Shown: one piece after another, positions 6,769 through 15,325 of the stretch
Position numbering within the stretch: position 1 is the stretch's first letter
Layout of the letters: each line of letters opens with the position of its first letter
DNA from: an uncultured Flavobacteriales bacterium
Lineage (GTDB): Bacteria; Bacteroidota; Bacteroidia; Flavobacteriales_D; Parvicellaceae
Direction of reading: 5' to 3'
NCBI GenBank assembly: GCA_938084875.1
Contig: CALKFX010000123.1
Span: forward strand, 1-19,537
Length of the DNA: 19,537 bases
The notes under the pieces: generated by a model
What the model was told of the DNA's origin: nothing
The model's input: the letters and a program-made list of their open reading frames with translations, nothing else
Databases searched by the model: none
Made by a program: the position numbers and the translations under genes

Positions 6769-9700
6769 ATGAAGAAACTTATAGCCTACTTTATAAAGTT
6801 TCCAATTTGGGCAAATGCACTAATTGTAATCACTGGAATAGTTGGTCTTTTGAGTTTATTCTTAATGCCAAAATCATTTTTCCCAGAAATGAACCCAAAC
6901 AGGGTTTACATTGCGGTTTCCTACCCTGGAGCATCTCCGAAAGAAATTGAAGAAGGTATTACAACAAGAATTGAAGAATCTCTTAATGGTATTCAAAATG
7001 TTAAAGAAATTACTTCAAAATCTTCTGAGAACGTTTCTAACATAACAGTTACTGGAGAGGAGGGAATAAATGTAGACGAAATGCTTCAGGACGTTAAAAA
7101 TGCTGTAGATGGTATTTCACAATTTCCAGCTGGTGCTGAAAAACCAATAGTCTATGCACAAACCTCTAGAGGAATGGGAGGAATGAGTAATGTTGTTGGT
7201 TTTTATTCTTTATACGGTCCTGACAATCTTTGGGAACTAAAAAAGATGGCTGAGAAAATTGAAAGAGATTTACTTGCCTCCAAAGAAATTAGTCAAATAG
7301 AAGTTTTAGGTTATCCTCCTGTGATTATCGCTGTAGACATTAGAGAGAATGATTTACTAAAATACGGACTCAATTTCAACTTCATTTCCAATGTCATAAG
7401 AATGAGTAACATTGATCTTTCGGGAGGCAGTGTTAAGACTAATAAAGAGGAAATAATTATTCGTTCTATGAATCGGTCTACTGATCCTGAAATAGTAAAA
7501 GAGATAGTAATTTTCGCAAAACCAAACGGAGATGTAATTAAGCTAAAAGATATAGCAGATGTAAAATTAGATTTTTCTGAAGTTCCCATGAAAAACTATG
7601 TAAATGGAAAGCGAGGAGTAAGTTTTATTGTTAAAAAAACAGTGGATGAAGATTTAGATAAAATTGCAGACGAAATGTCTTCCTACATCTCAAAATTTAA
7701 TAAAAAACAAGAAAAATTTAAAATGCGTTCTCTTTTTCAATTTGCAGATCTTTTGGACCAGCGAATTGATACTCTCTCCAATAATTTAGTGATTGGATTA
7801 TTTTTAGTTTGTCTTGTCTTAGGACTGTTTTTAAGTTTACGATTATCACTTTGGGTAGCATTTGGAATCCCTTTTTCATTTATAGGAATGATTTCTTTTG
7901 GAATACTTTATGGAATGACTATAAATATGATTTCTTTATTTGGAATGATATTGGTCGTTGGAATATTGGTTGATGACGGAATTGTAATTGCGGAAAATAT
8001 ATATGCGCATTTTGAACGTGGAAAATCTCCAATGAGAGCGGCTTTGGATGGTACTAGCGAAGTAATGAATGCAGTTTTTACTTCTGTTTTGACTACAGTA
8101 TTTGCGTTTTCTACTTTGCTATTTGTAGGTGGAGAAATGGAAATGATGGAGGAAATGGCTTTTAGCGTAATTGCTTGTCTGTTGTTTTCTTTAATTGAAG
8201 CATTTTTAATATTACCTTCTCACCTAGCAAGTAAAAAAATACTTAAGCCCAACGATAGTAAATTTCGTAATTTATTAAATAAAGGAGTTAAATACGTTAG
8301 AGATGGCTACGGAAGAGTGTTAGAAAAAATGCTTAAAAGACATCGTTTGCATGTGTGGGGGCCTATGGGCTTTATTTTTTTAATTGTGGTCTTATTTAAT
8401 TTTGGGTGGATTAGATGGACCTTTTTTCCTAGTATTCCCTTTGACAGCATTCTTGTTGAGTTTACTTATCAGCCTGGTGAAAGAGAAAATAAAACAGAGA
8501 ACTTTCTTTGGTACTGTGATTCTATTGTTGAGGAATATAATCAAGAGTTAATTAAAAGATACAACGATACAATAATAACTTACAAGTCTGTTAGTGTTGG
8601 AAGTACAGAGAACCTTGGAGAATATGGATCACATGTTGGTTCTGTCAGGATTTCTGTCAAAGAAAATGAATTCATTTCCACTATTGATATGTCTAATGAA
8701 TTAAGAGTTAAATTCCCAGAAGACTCCGTTAAACTATTAGAAAAATTTACTGTAGGTGGCCAGCAAAGATTTGGAAAAGAAGTATCTATTTCTTTACAAA
8801 GTGAAGAAAGTAAAGAACTTGAAACTGCTGCAAACTGGATAAAAGATCGAATAGGTAGTTTGCCCGAAGTTAAGAGCGTTTTAGACAATAGCGGAATTGG
8901 CAATAGAGAATTACACCTTGAACTTAAATCCAAAGCTTATTTACTTGGATTAAATGAAATGGCCATTTCCAATCAAATAAGACAGGGTTTCTTTGGTCAA
9001 GAAGTACAAAGATTAATAAAGGGAAGAGATGAAATAAAAATCTGGTTGCGTTATCCATTTTCGGATAGAAACTCAATAGCAGATATTGAAAACACTAGAA
9101 TCAAAACTGATTTAGGTCAAGAATTCCCACTTAAAGAATTGGCAGATTATTCTATAAAAAGAGGTAAAGTAAAAATTAACCATATAGATGGAAAAAAAGA
9201 AATAAGAATAGATGCCCGTTTGGTTGATTCCGAACTATCTGGACAAGTAAATTCTCAAATAAAAAGAGAAGTTCTTCCAAAACTACTATCTATGTTTCCA
9301 AATGTTAATTACCAAATTAAAGGACAAGCAGAACGGGCCCAAGATTCTGGTGAAAGATTAGGTATAGCATTTTTGATTAGCATTATCTTGATAATGATGA
9401 CTATTTCTTTAAACTTTAAATCTTTCTATCAAAGTAGATTAATTCTTATGGTAGTTCCAGTTGGAGTCTTCAGCGCATTATTAGGCCATGGCATAGTTGG
9501 AAAACCTTTTTCTACTTTGAGTGTCTGGGGGGTCGTTGCTTTAATAGGGATTTTGGTGAACGATGCTGTAGTTATGTTAGATCAGTTTAATAAAAATTTA
9601 GCAAAGGGGATGCACATTAAAGAAGCTGTTTTAAAAGCTGGTGTATCAAGATTTAGAGCAATAATTTTAACTACCATTACCACGGTTGCAGGCTTATATC

Positions 9701-9951
9701 CTTTAATTTTAGAAACTAGTTTCCAAGCACAATTTCTAATACCTATGGCTATTTCGGTAGCTTACGGAGTATTATTCGGAACAATTATTTTATTGCTTTA
9801 TTTCCCTCCACTAATATTATATTTCAACGATATTAAAAGAACTAGGAAGTGGATATGGGAAGGTGGAGAGAATGCTCCTGAATGGAAAGATGTAGAACCA
9901 GTTTTAGAAAATCAAAAAAGAATACAAGAATTTGATGAAAAAAATCATTAG
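6769..9951 (+). CDS. RND efflux pump permease (AcrB/HAE1-like)
   Basis: A 1060-residue inner-membrane pump driven by the proton gradient, with the expected two halves of one plus five transmembrane helices, each with a large periplasmic loop. Evidence includes the N-terminal FPIWANALIVI helix, VYIAVSYPGASPKEIEEGI in the porter domain, and a TM4 motif GILVDDGIVIAENI with Asp402-Asp403 at the place of the AcrB proton-relay aspartates. In the second half, TM10 reads IGILVNDAVVMLDQ with Asn931-Asp932, where AcrB has a key Lys (K940), so the relay differs from AcrB. The length is normal for the family. It follows the adaptor with no gap, and its 3' end overlaps the TolC-type gene by 17 bases. The substrates are not known. 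Confidence 0.93.
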   Translation: MKKLIAYFIKFPIWANALIVITGIVGLLSLFLMPKSFFPEMNPNRVYIAVSYPGASPKEIEEGITTRIEESLNGIQNVKEITSKSSENVSNITVTGEEGINVDEMLQDVKNAVDGISQFPAGAEKPIVYAQTSRGMGGMSNVVGFYSLYGPDNLWELKKMAEKIERDLLASKEISQIEVLGYPPVIIAVDIRENDLLKYGLNFNFISNVIRMSNIDLSGGSVKTNKEEIIIRSMNRSTDPEIVKEIVIFAKPNGDVIKLKDIADVKLDFSEVPMKNYVNGKRGVSFIVKKTVDEDLDKIADEMSSYISKFNKKQEKFKMRSLFQFADLLDQRIDTLSNNLVIGLFLVCLVLGLFLSLRLSLWVAFGIPFSFIGMISFGILYGMTINMISLFGMILVVGILVDDGIVIAENIYAHFERGKSPMRAALDGTSEVMNAVFTSVLTTVFAFSTLLFVGGEMEMMEEMAFSVIACLLFSLIEAFLILPSHLASKKILKPNDSKFRNLLNKGVKYVRDGYGRVLEKMLKRHRLHVWGPMGFIFLIVVLFNFGWIRWTFFPSIPFDSILVEFTYQPGERENKTENFLWYCDSIVEEYNQELIKRYNDTIITYKSVSVGSTENLGEYGSHVGSVRISVKENEFISTIDMSNELRVKFPEDSVKLLEKFTVGGQQRFGKEVSISLQSEESKELETAANWIKDRIGSLPEVKSVLDNSGIGNRELHLELKSKAYLLGLNEMAISNQIRQGFFGQEVQRLIKGRDEIKIWLRYPFSDRNSIADIENTRIKTDLGQEFPLKELADYSIKRGKVKINHIDGKKEIRIDARLVDSELSGQVNSQIKREVLPKLLSMFPNVNYQIKGQAERAQDSGERLGIAFLISIILIMMTISLNFKSFYQSRLILMVVPVGVFSALLGHGIVGKPFSTLSVWGVVALIGILVNDAVVMLDQFNKNLAKGMHIKEAVLKAGVSRFRAIILTTITTVAGLYPLILETSFQAQFLIPMAISVAYGVLFGTIILLLYFPPLILYFNDIKRTRKWIWEGGENAPEWKDVEPVLENQKRIQEFDEKNH

Positions 9952-11248
9952 CATATTATTTTTTTTTCCTTGTATATTTTTCTCACAGGATTCATTAAGC
10001 TTAAGTAAGGCTATAGAAATTGGTCTGGAGAAAAACTACGATATAAGACTCACCTTAAAGAATGTAGAAATAAATAAGATATTTAACAATTGGGGAGAAG
10101 CTGGTAGATTACCACAAGTTAATATTAATGCTGGTCAAAATAATTCTATATCAGATCAAAGAAATAATCCAATATCATTCGCTCCATTTCTTTTTCTATC
10201 TAACGACGTTAGTAGCGGATTAGCTATGAATTGGACACTCTTTAATGGCTTTGGTGTAAGAGCGAATAAAACAAAACTAGAGCAATTAGAACTACAGAGT
10301 GAGAATACTGCAACTCTTGCTATAGAAAATACTATTCATGGGATAATTCTTGCTTATTACCAAGCTAAAATGCAAAAAGAGCAACTAACCCTATTAAATA
10401 ATGTAATGACTCTTAGCAAAGAAAAATATAATCAGCAACAAGTAAAGAGCAATTTGGGTATCGGAGTAAAGTTTGATTTATTACAATTTGAAGGAAATTT
10501 ATATACTGATAGTTCTAATAAAATTCTTCAAAATTTAGCACAAAGAAACGCCACAAGAAACTTAAATCTTATTATGGGTGAAGATGTGGATAAAGAATGG
10601 AATTTAACTTCTGAGATTAAACCCGATTTAAATATTAAAGACTTAAGTACTCTAAAAAAAGAAATGCTTTCTAACAATACCAACATAAAAAATCAATATA
10701 TAAATATAGCATTAACTCAGCAAGATATTTCTCTTGCAAAATCTCAATTTTTCCCAGTTATAAATTTTAATTCTGGATTTAATTCTAGCGTAGGAGTGTT
10801 AAACACCAACGACGTTAACTCTCCAATTTCAAATGCGCAAAGTAAGAATCTAAACTATTATGGAAATTTTACTCTTAATTTTAAACTATACGATGGTGGG
10901 AAAGTTAGAAGAGGAATTAAGGCTTTAGAACTACAAAACGAAGTAGACCAACTAAGAACATCTCAGATGATAGATCAGCTTAATTTTGAGTTAACTAATG
11001 TATATGAACTTTATTTGACAAGACTCCAAATATTTGAACTAACTAAAAAAGCTTTTTTAGTAGCCAAAGACAATATGGATATAGCAAAACTAAAAGAAGA
11101 AAGTGGATTGATAAATTCATTTAATTTTAGAGATATTCAAATGGCTTATTTATCGGCAGGTGTTGCTTTGTATCAAGCAAGTTATGACTTACTTGAATCT
11201 AATGCTACCCTACTTAAAATGACTGGAAAAATTATTCAGAATAATTAA
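9935..11248 (+). CDS. TolC-family outer-membrane efflux channel
   Basis: A 437-residue outer-membrane factor with a Sec signal peptide (MKKIISILFFFPCIFFS) and two repeats of the TolC-type fold: SLSKAIEIGLEKNYDIRL opens the first, and VARKS-like coiled regions with LAKSQFFPVINFNSGF and YGNFTLNFKLYDGGKVRRGIKALELQ mark the second. Trimers form the tunnel that completes the pump. The frame also opens at a TTG at 9932, but I prefer the ATG at 9935, which begins a normal signal peptide; either start lies inside the end of the permease gene. The MarR gene follows after 54 bp without a terminator, so some read-through into the fatty-acid operon is possible. Confidence 0.9.
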   Translation: MKKIISILFFFPCIFFSQDSLSLSKAIEIGLEKNYDIRLTLKNVEINKIFNNWGEAGRLPQVNINAGQNNSISDQRNNPISFAPFLFLSNDVSSGLAMNWTLFNGFGVRANKTKLEQLELQSENTATLAIENTIHGIILAYYQAKMQKEQLTLLNNVMTLSKEKYNQQQVKSNLGIGVKFDLLQFEGNLYTDSSNKILQNLAQRNATRNLNLIMGEDVDKEWNLTSEIKPDLNIKDLSTLKKEMLSNNTNIKNQYINIALTQQDISLAKSQFFPVINFNSGFNSSVGVLNTNDVNSPISNAQSKNLNYYGNFTLNFKLYDGGKVRRGIKALELQNEVDQLRTSQMIDQLNFELTNVYELYLTRLQIFELTKKAFLVAKDNMDIAKLKEESGLINSFNFRDIQMAYLSAGVALYQASYDLLESNATLLKMTGKIIQNN

Positions 11249-11263
11249 AAAAAATTTATAATA

Positions 11264-11283
11264 ATAGTATGCATGCATACTAT
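11264..11283 (+). promoter_or_regulatory. probable MarR operator, perfect 20-bp palindrome
   Basis: ATAGTATGCATGCATACTAT reads identically on both strands across all 20 bases. It ends on the first base of the -7 box of the marR-fad operon and lies 19 bases before the MarR start, as expected for an autorepressor site. Binding is inferred from position and symmetry. Confidence 0.78.
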
Positions 11284-11290
11284 ATTTTTG
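11283..11290 (+). promoter_or_regulatory. -7 box for the marR-fadNAE operon
   Basis: TATTTTTG fits TAnnTTTG fully and stands 12 bases before the MarR ATG. The operator palindrome overlaps its first base and would block polymerase binding when occupied. A -33 TTG is not obvious. Confidence 0.6.
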
Positions 11291-11302
11291 TATATTTAAT
11301 AA

Positions 11303-11734
11303 ATGAAACCAAACGAAACTGCAGATTTTCATATAAGATGGTCTTGGTACAATATCTCTAGAATGTATAATACACAAGCAAACGAGTATGGTGGAACTAT
11401 GGCCATAGGATATACTTTATTAAATATTGATAAAGATGGGACACCATCTATGAAGCTAGGTCCAAAAATGGGAATGGAACCAAGAAGCTTAACTAGAATG
11501 ATAAAATCGCTAGAAGAAAAAGGTTGGATAGAAAAAAGAATGGACAAAAGCGATAAGAGAATGGTAAACATTCACCTTACTGAAACTGGAAAAAAAATGC
11601 GAAACCTTTCAAGAAGTTCTGTTATAAAATTCAACAAGACCATTCAAGAAAAAATTAACAACAGTGAATTAAAAACATGTTTTAAAGTTCTAGGTGAAAT
11701 AAACCAACTTATAGACAACAATAAAATATTTTAA
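11303..11734 (+). CDS. MarR family transcriptional regulator of the fatty-acid operon
   Basis: A 143-residue winged-helix regulator. The recognition helix is at about residues 60-73 (PRSLTRMIKSLEEKG), followed by the wing IEKRMDKSDKRMVNIHLT with Asp81, Asp84, Lys85 and Arg86, the conserved MarR DxRxxR-like region. The flanking N- and C-terminal helices would form the dimer interface. The gene is first in an operon with three beta-oxidation genes (2 bases to the next ATG) and is preceded by a palindromic operator. The most likely role is an acyl-CoA- or fatty-acid-responsive repressor of this operon; the ligand is inferred from context only. It also lies directly downstream of a pump operon, and MarR proteins often control pumps, so control of both cannot be excluded. 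Confidence 0.9.
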   Translation: MKPNETADFHIRWSWYNISRMYNTQANEYGGTMAIGYTLLNIDKDGTPSMKLGPKMGMEPRSLTRMIKSLEEKGWIEKRMDKSDKRMVNIHLTETGKKMRNLSRSSVIKFNKTIQEKINNSELKTCFKVLGEINQLIDNNKIF

Positions 11735-11736
11735 AA

Positions 11737-14121
11737 ATGATTAATAACATAAAAAAGGTAGCTGTATTAGGTTCTGGAATTATGGGTTCGGGGATAGCTT
11801 GCCATCTTGCCAATGTAGATATGGAAGTGCTACTATTGGATATGGTACCAGAAGATAAATTAACTGAAAAAAATAAAAAATCTAGAAATAGCTTGGTGGA
11901 TTTGTCTTTATTGAGCTCTGTAAAATCCAAACCTTCTCCCCTTTTTACAAAATCAAAATTAAAAAATATTACTACTGGTAACTTTACAGATGATTTTGAA
12001 AAAATAAAAGATTACGACTGGATAATAGAAGTTGTTGTGGAAAGATTAGAGGTGAAAAAAATTATTTTTGAAAAGGTAGATCATTTCCGGAAAAATGGAA
12101 CTTTAGTATCTAGCAATACTTCTGGAATTCCTATTAATTCCATGCTAGAAAACAGATCAGAAGATTTTAAAAAGCATTTTTTTGGAAGTCATTTTTTCAA
12201 TCCTGCTAGATACCTTCGATTGCTAGAAATAATACCAACGAACCACACCAAAAAAGAAACCATTGAATTCATGATAGATTTTGGTGAAAAAATACTGGGT
12301 AAGAGTAGTGTTTTGTGCAAAGATACTCCAGGTTTTATAGCAAATAGAATTGGTGTATTTGCCATTCAGGAACTATTCCATACGGTGAAAGAAATGAATC
12401 TAACTATAGGGGAAGTAGATTTACTAACAGGACCTATTATGGGGCGTGCAAAGTCGGCTACTTTTAGAACATGTGATGTGGTAGGCTTGGATACGTTAGT
12501 TCACGTTGCAAATGGACTAAAAACAAATTGTCCAAAAGACGAAAGAAACAAGGTATTTGAGATTCCAGACTTTGTTAAAAAAATGAAAGAAAATAATTGG
12601 CTTGGAAGCAAATCTGGACAAGGCTTTTATAAAAAATCTAAAGACGAAAATGGAAAAAGAAATATTTTAGAACTTGACCTTTCCACCATGGAATATTCAA
12701 AGAAACCAAAGTCAAAATTTGAAACTATTTCCAAAGCCAAAAAAATAGAAAATTTAACAGAAAGGATGAAAGTTCTTTTTAATGGGAAAGATAGGGCTGG
12801 TGAGTTTTACAGAAAAGTATTTGCTGGGTTATTTAGTTACTCCTCTTGTAGAATTCCTGAAATATCAGAAGATATATTTTTATTAGACGAAGCCATGAAA
12901 GCTGGTTTTGGTTGGGAAATGGGACCTTTTGAAATGTGGGATGCTGTTGGTTTTATGGATGGTTTAGATATAATTAAAAAGCTTGGTCTCAAAACACCCA
13001 ATTGGATAGGAAAAATCCAAGGAAATGTCAACTTTAAGTTTTATGACTTAAAAAAGGGTGTTAGATACTGCTACAATATTAAAACCGAGAAACAAATAAT
13101 TATACCTGGGTTGGAGAATATAGTATCACTCAAAAGTTTAGACAAAAACTCTTTAGTTTGGGGAAACAAAGAAGCCTCTATATTAGATATTGGAGATGGA
13201 ATTATCAATGTTTCTTTTCATTCTAAAATGAATACCATAGGGAGCGAAATATTACAAGCTCTCAACCATGCTATTGATTTGGCTGAAGCTGGCAAATACA
13301 AAGGAGTTGTTATCGCAAATGAAGGCGCTAATTTTTCAGCTGGAGCAAATGTTGGTATTCTGTTTATGCTCGCTGCAGAACAAGAGTATGAAGAACTTGA
13401 AATGGCTGTAAAAGAATTTCAAAATACGACAATGAGACTTAGGTACTCTTCCATTCCAGTTGTTGCAGCTCCACATGGTATGACACTAGGTGGAGGTTGT
13501 GAAATATGTTTGCATGCGGATAAAGTTATTGCCCATGCAGAAACTTATATGGGATTGGTTGAATTTGGGGTTGGGCTTATTCCTGGCGGTGGGGGAACCA
13601 AAGAAATGGCCCTTAGATTCTCAGACGGATTAAAGCAAGGAGATATGAGAATTAATAGATTTAGAGATAATTTTTTAACCATAGGTCAAGCCAAAGTTTC
13701 TAGCTCAGCTTCAGAAGCAATAGAATTGGGGTTTTTGAGAAAAGGAGTAGATGAGGTAATACTTTCTAGAAAAAATCAAATAGCATACGCGAAGGAAATG
13801 TGTCTGAAACTACATGAAAAAGGATATGTCCAAAAAAATATGCGTAAAGATATTACGGTTTTAGGGCAAGAAGGACTAGGTATAGTTTATGCTGGGGCAA
13901 ATTCTATGAAGTCTGGCAACTACATGTCGAAGCACGATCAAGTTATTTCAGAAAAATTGGGCTACGTATTAGCAGGTGGAGATTTATCTCAACTTACCGA
14001 AGTTTCTGAAAAATATTTACTGGATATAGAGAGAAAAGCATTTCTAGAATTATGTTCTGAGAAAAAGACTCTGGAAAGAATACAAAGCTTGTTACAAACA
14101 GGAAAAATTTTAAGAAATTAA
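11737..14121 (+). CDS. fadN: bifunctional 3-hydroxyacyl-CoA dehydrogenase/enoyl-CoA hydratase
   Basis: A 794-residue enzyme catalysing the second and third steps of fatty-acid beta-oxidation: hydration of enoyl-CoA and NAD-dependent oxidation of 3-hydroxyacyl-CoA. The dehydrogenase comes first, with Rossmann motif GSGIMG (Gly12, Gly14, Gly17) and catalytic His152-Glu164 in HFFNPARYLRLLE, followed by its C-terminal helical domains (about 190-420). The hydratase/crotonase domain is last (about 480-700), with GGGCE containing Glu589 and VEFGVGLIPGGGGT containing Glu609. The 20-residue spacing of this pair equals that of the catalytic Glu144/Glu164 of rat crotonase. This domain order and length match Bacillus subtilis FadN (about 789 residues), not E. 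coli FadB, in which the hydratase comes first. It is followed by fadA-like and fadE-like genes. Confidence 0.93.
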   Translation: MINNIKKVAVLGSGIMGSGIACHLANVDMEVLLLDMVPEDKLTEKNKKSRNSLVDLSLLSSVKSKPSPLFTKSKLKNITTGNFTDDFEKIKDYDWIIEVVVERLEVKKIIFEKVDHFRKNGTLVSSNTSGIPINSMLENRSEDFKKHFFGSHFFNPARYLRLLEIIPTNHTKKETIEFMIDFGEKILGKSSVLCKDTPGFIANRIGVFAIQELFHTVKEMNLTIGEVDLLTGPIMGRAKSATFRTCDVVGLDTLVHVANGLKTNCPKDERNKVFEIPDFVKKMKENNWLGSKSGQGFYKKSKDENGKRNILELDLSTMEYSKKPKSKFETISKAKKIENLTERMKVLFNGKDRAGEFYRKVFAGLFSYSSCRIPEISEDIFLLDEAMKAGFGWEMGPFEMWDAVGFMDGLDIIKKLGLKTPNWIGKIQGNVNFKFYDLKKGVRYCYNIKTEKQIIIPGLENIVSLKSLDKNSLVWGNKEASILDIGDGIINVSFHSKMNTIGSEILQALNHAIDLAEAGKYKGVVIANEGANFSAGANVGILFMLAAEQEYEELEMAVKEFQNTTMRLRYSSIPVVAAPHGMTLGGGCEICLHADKVIAHAETYMGLVEFGVGLIPGGGGTKEMALRFSDGLKQGDMRINRFRDNFLTIGQAKVSSSASEAIELGFLRKGVDEVILSRKNQIAYAKEMCLKLHEKGYVQKNMRKDITVLGQEGLGIVYAGANSMKSGNYMSKHDQVISEKLGYVLAGGDLSQLTEVSEKYLLDIERKAFLELCSEKKTLERIQSLLQTGKILRN

Positions 14122-14133
14122 TAATCATAAGTT

Positions 14134-15315
14134 ATGAAAACAGCATATATAGTAGGTGGATATAGATCGGCCGTTGGTAAATCTGGTAAAGGAGTTTTTA
14201 GATTTACAAGACCAGATGAAATGGGCAAACAAGTTGTCCAACATTTATTAAAAGATTTTCCAGAACTAGATACCAATAGAATAGACGACATTATAGTTGG
14301 AAATGCAACTCCTGAGGCAGAACAAGGTCTGAACTTAGCCAGAATGATTTCACTTATGGGATTAAATACAGATAAAGTTCCTGGAATGACGATAAATAGA
14401 TATTGTTCTTCTGGACTTCAGAGTATAGCGCTTGCAAAGTATCAAATTGAGTCTGGTGCTGCGCATTGTATTATAGCTGGAGGTGTAGAATGCATGTCTC
14501 CCATTCCTTTTGGAGGATGGAGAATTGTTCCCCACCATAAGGTAAGTAAAGAGAATCCAGAATGGTATTGGGGAATGGGACTTACAGCAGAAGAAGTAGC
14601 AAAAAAATTCAAAATTAGTAGAGAATCTCAAGACGAATTTGCATTAAAGTCTCATTTGAAAGCAATATCTGCTATTGAAAACGGTCGATTTGAAAGCCAG
14701 ATAGCTCCCATAGAAATCAATCATATTTTTCTGGATGAAGAAGAAAAGAGACAGGAAAAAAAATACTATGCTAAAGTAGATGAAGGGCCAAGAAAAAACT
14801 CAAATATTGAATCCCTCAAAAAATTAAGGCCTGTATTTAAAAATGGAGGAACTGTAACAGCAGGAAATTCCTCCCAAACATCGGATGGAGCAGCGTTTGT
14901 AATGGTAATGTCTGAAGAAATGGTCAAAGAAATGAATATAGAACCCATCGCTAGGCTAATTAGCTATAAAGTTATTGGACTAGCTCCAGAAATAATGGGC
15001 GTTGGTCCTTTGTATGCAATCCCAGAAGCATTAAAGCACGCAGGAATGAAACTTGGAGATCTTGAGCAAATAGAACTAAATGAAGCATTTGCTTCTCAGT
15101 CAGTAGCTATAATTAATGAATTAGGACTCAATCCAGAAATAGTTAATGTAAATGGAGGAGCAATCGCTTTGGGACATCCTCTAGGATGTACTGGAGCAAA
15201 ACTAAGTGTTCAATTGCTAAATGAAATGAGGTTAAGAAAACAAAAAATTGGAGCAGTTACCATGTGCGTAGGCACAGGTCAGGGAGCTTGTGGAATATTT
15301 GAACTTTTAAACTAA
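14134..15315 (+). CDS. fadA: acetyl-CoA acyltransferase (3-ketoacyl-CoA thiolase)
   Basis: A 393-residue thiolase that cleaves 3-ketoacyl-CoA with CoA to acetyl-CoA and a shortened acyl-CoA, the last step of beta-oxidation. The catalytic set is complete: nucleophile Cys91 (NRYCSSGLQS), His348 (GHPLGCTGAK) and Cys378 (MCVGTGQGACG). The His and Cys positions agree with the numbering of the well-studied Zoogloea thiolase (His348, Cys378). The length is normal. It lies 12 bases after the FadN-type gene and 10 bases before the acyl-CoA dehydrogenase, so all three are one transcription unit. A biosynthetic acetoacetyl-CoA thiolase would look similar, but the operon favours the degradative type. Confidence 0.93.
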   Translation: MKTAYIVGGYRSAVGKSGKGVFRFTRPDEMGKQVVQHLLKDFPELDTNRIDDIIVGNATPEAEQGLNLARMISLMGLNTDKVPGMTINRYCSSGLQSIALAKYQIESGAAHCIIAGGVECMSPIPFGGWRIVPHHKVSKENPEWYWGMGLTAEEVAKKFKISRESQDEFALKSHLKAISAIENGRFESQIAPIEINHIFLDEEEKRQEKKYYAKVDEGPRKNSNIESLKKLRPVFKNGGTVTAGNSSQTSDGAAFVMVMSEEMVKEMNIEPIARLISYKVIGLAPEIMGVGPLYAIPEALKHAGMKLGDLEQIELNEAFASQSVAIINELGLNPEIVNVNGGAIALGHPLGCTGAKLSVQLLNEMRLRKQKIGAVTMCVGTGQGACGIFELLN

Positions 15316-15325
15316 ATATATACTA

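Noticed and set aside
8580..8933. 117-codon reading frame on the - strand inside the RND permease gene
   Set aside because: It lies wholly inside a well-supported pump gene, has no recognisable domain and its composition fits an antisense shadow.
9932..9934. TTG start for the TolC-type gene
   Set aside because: The next codon is an ATG that begins a normal signal peptide; the TTG adds nothing.
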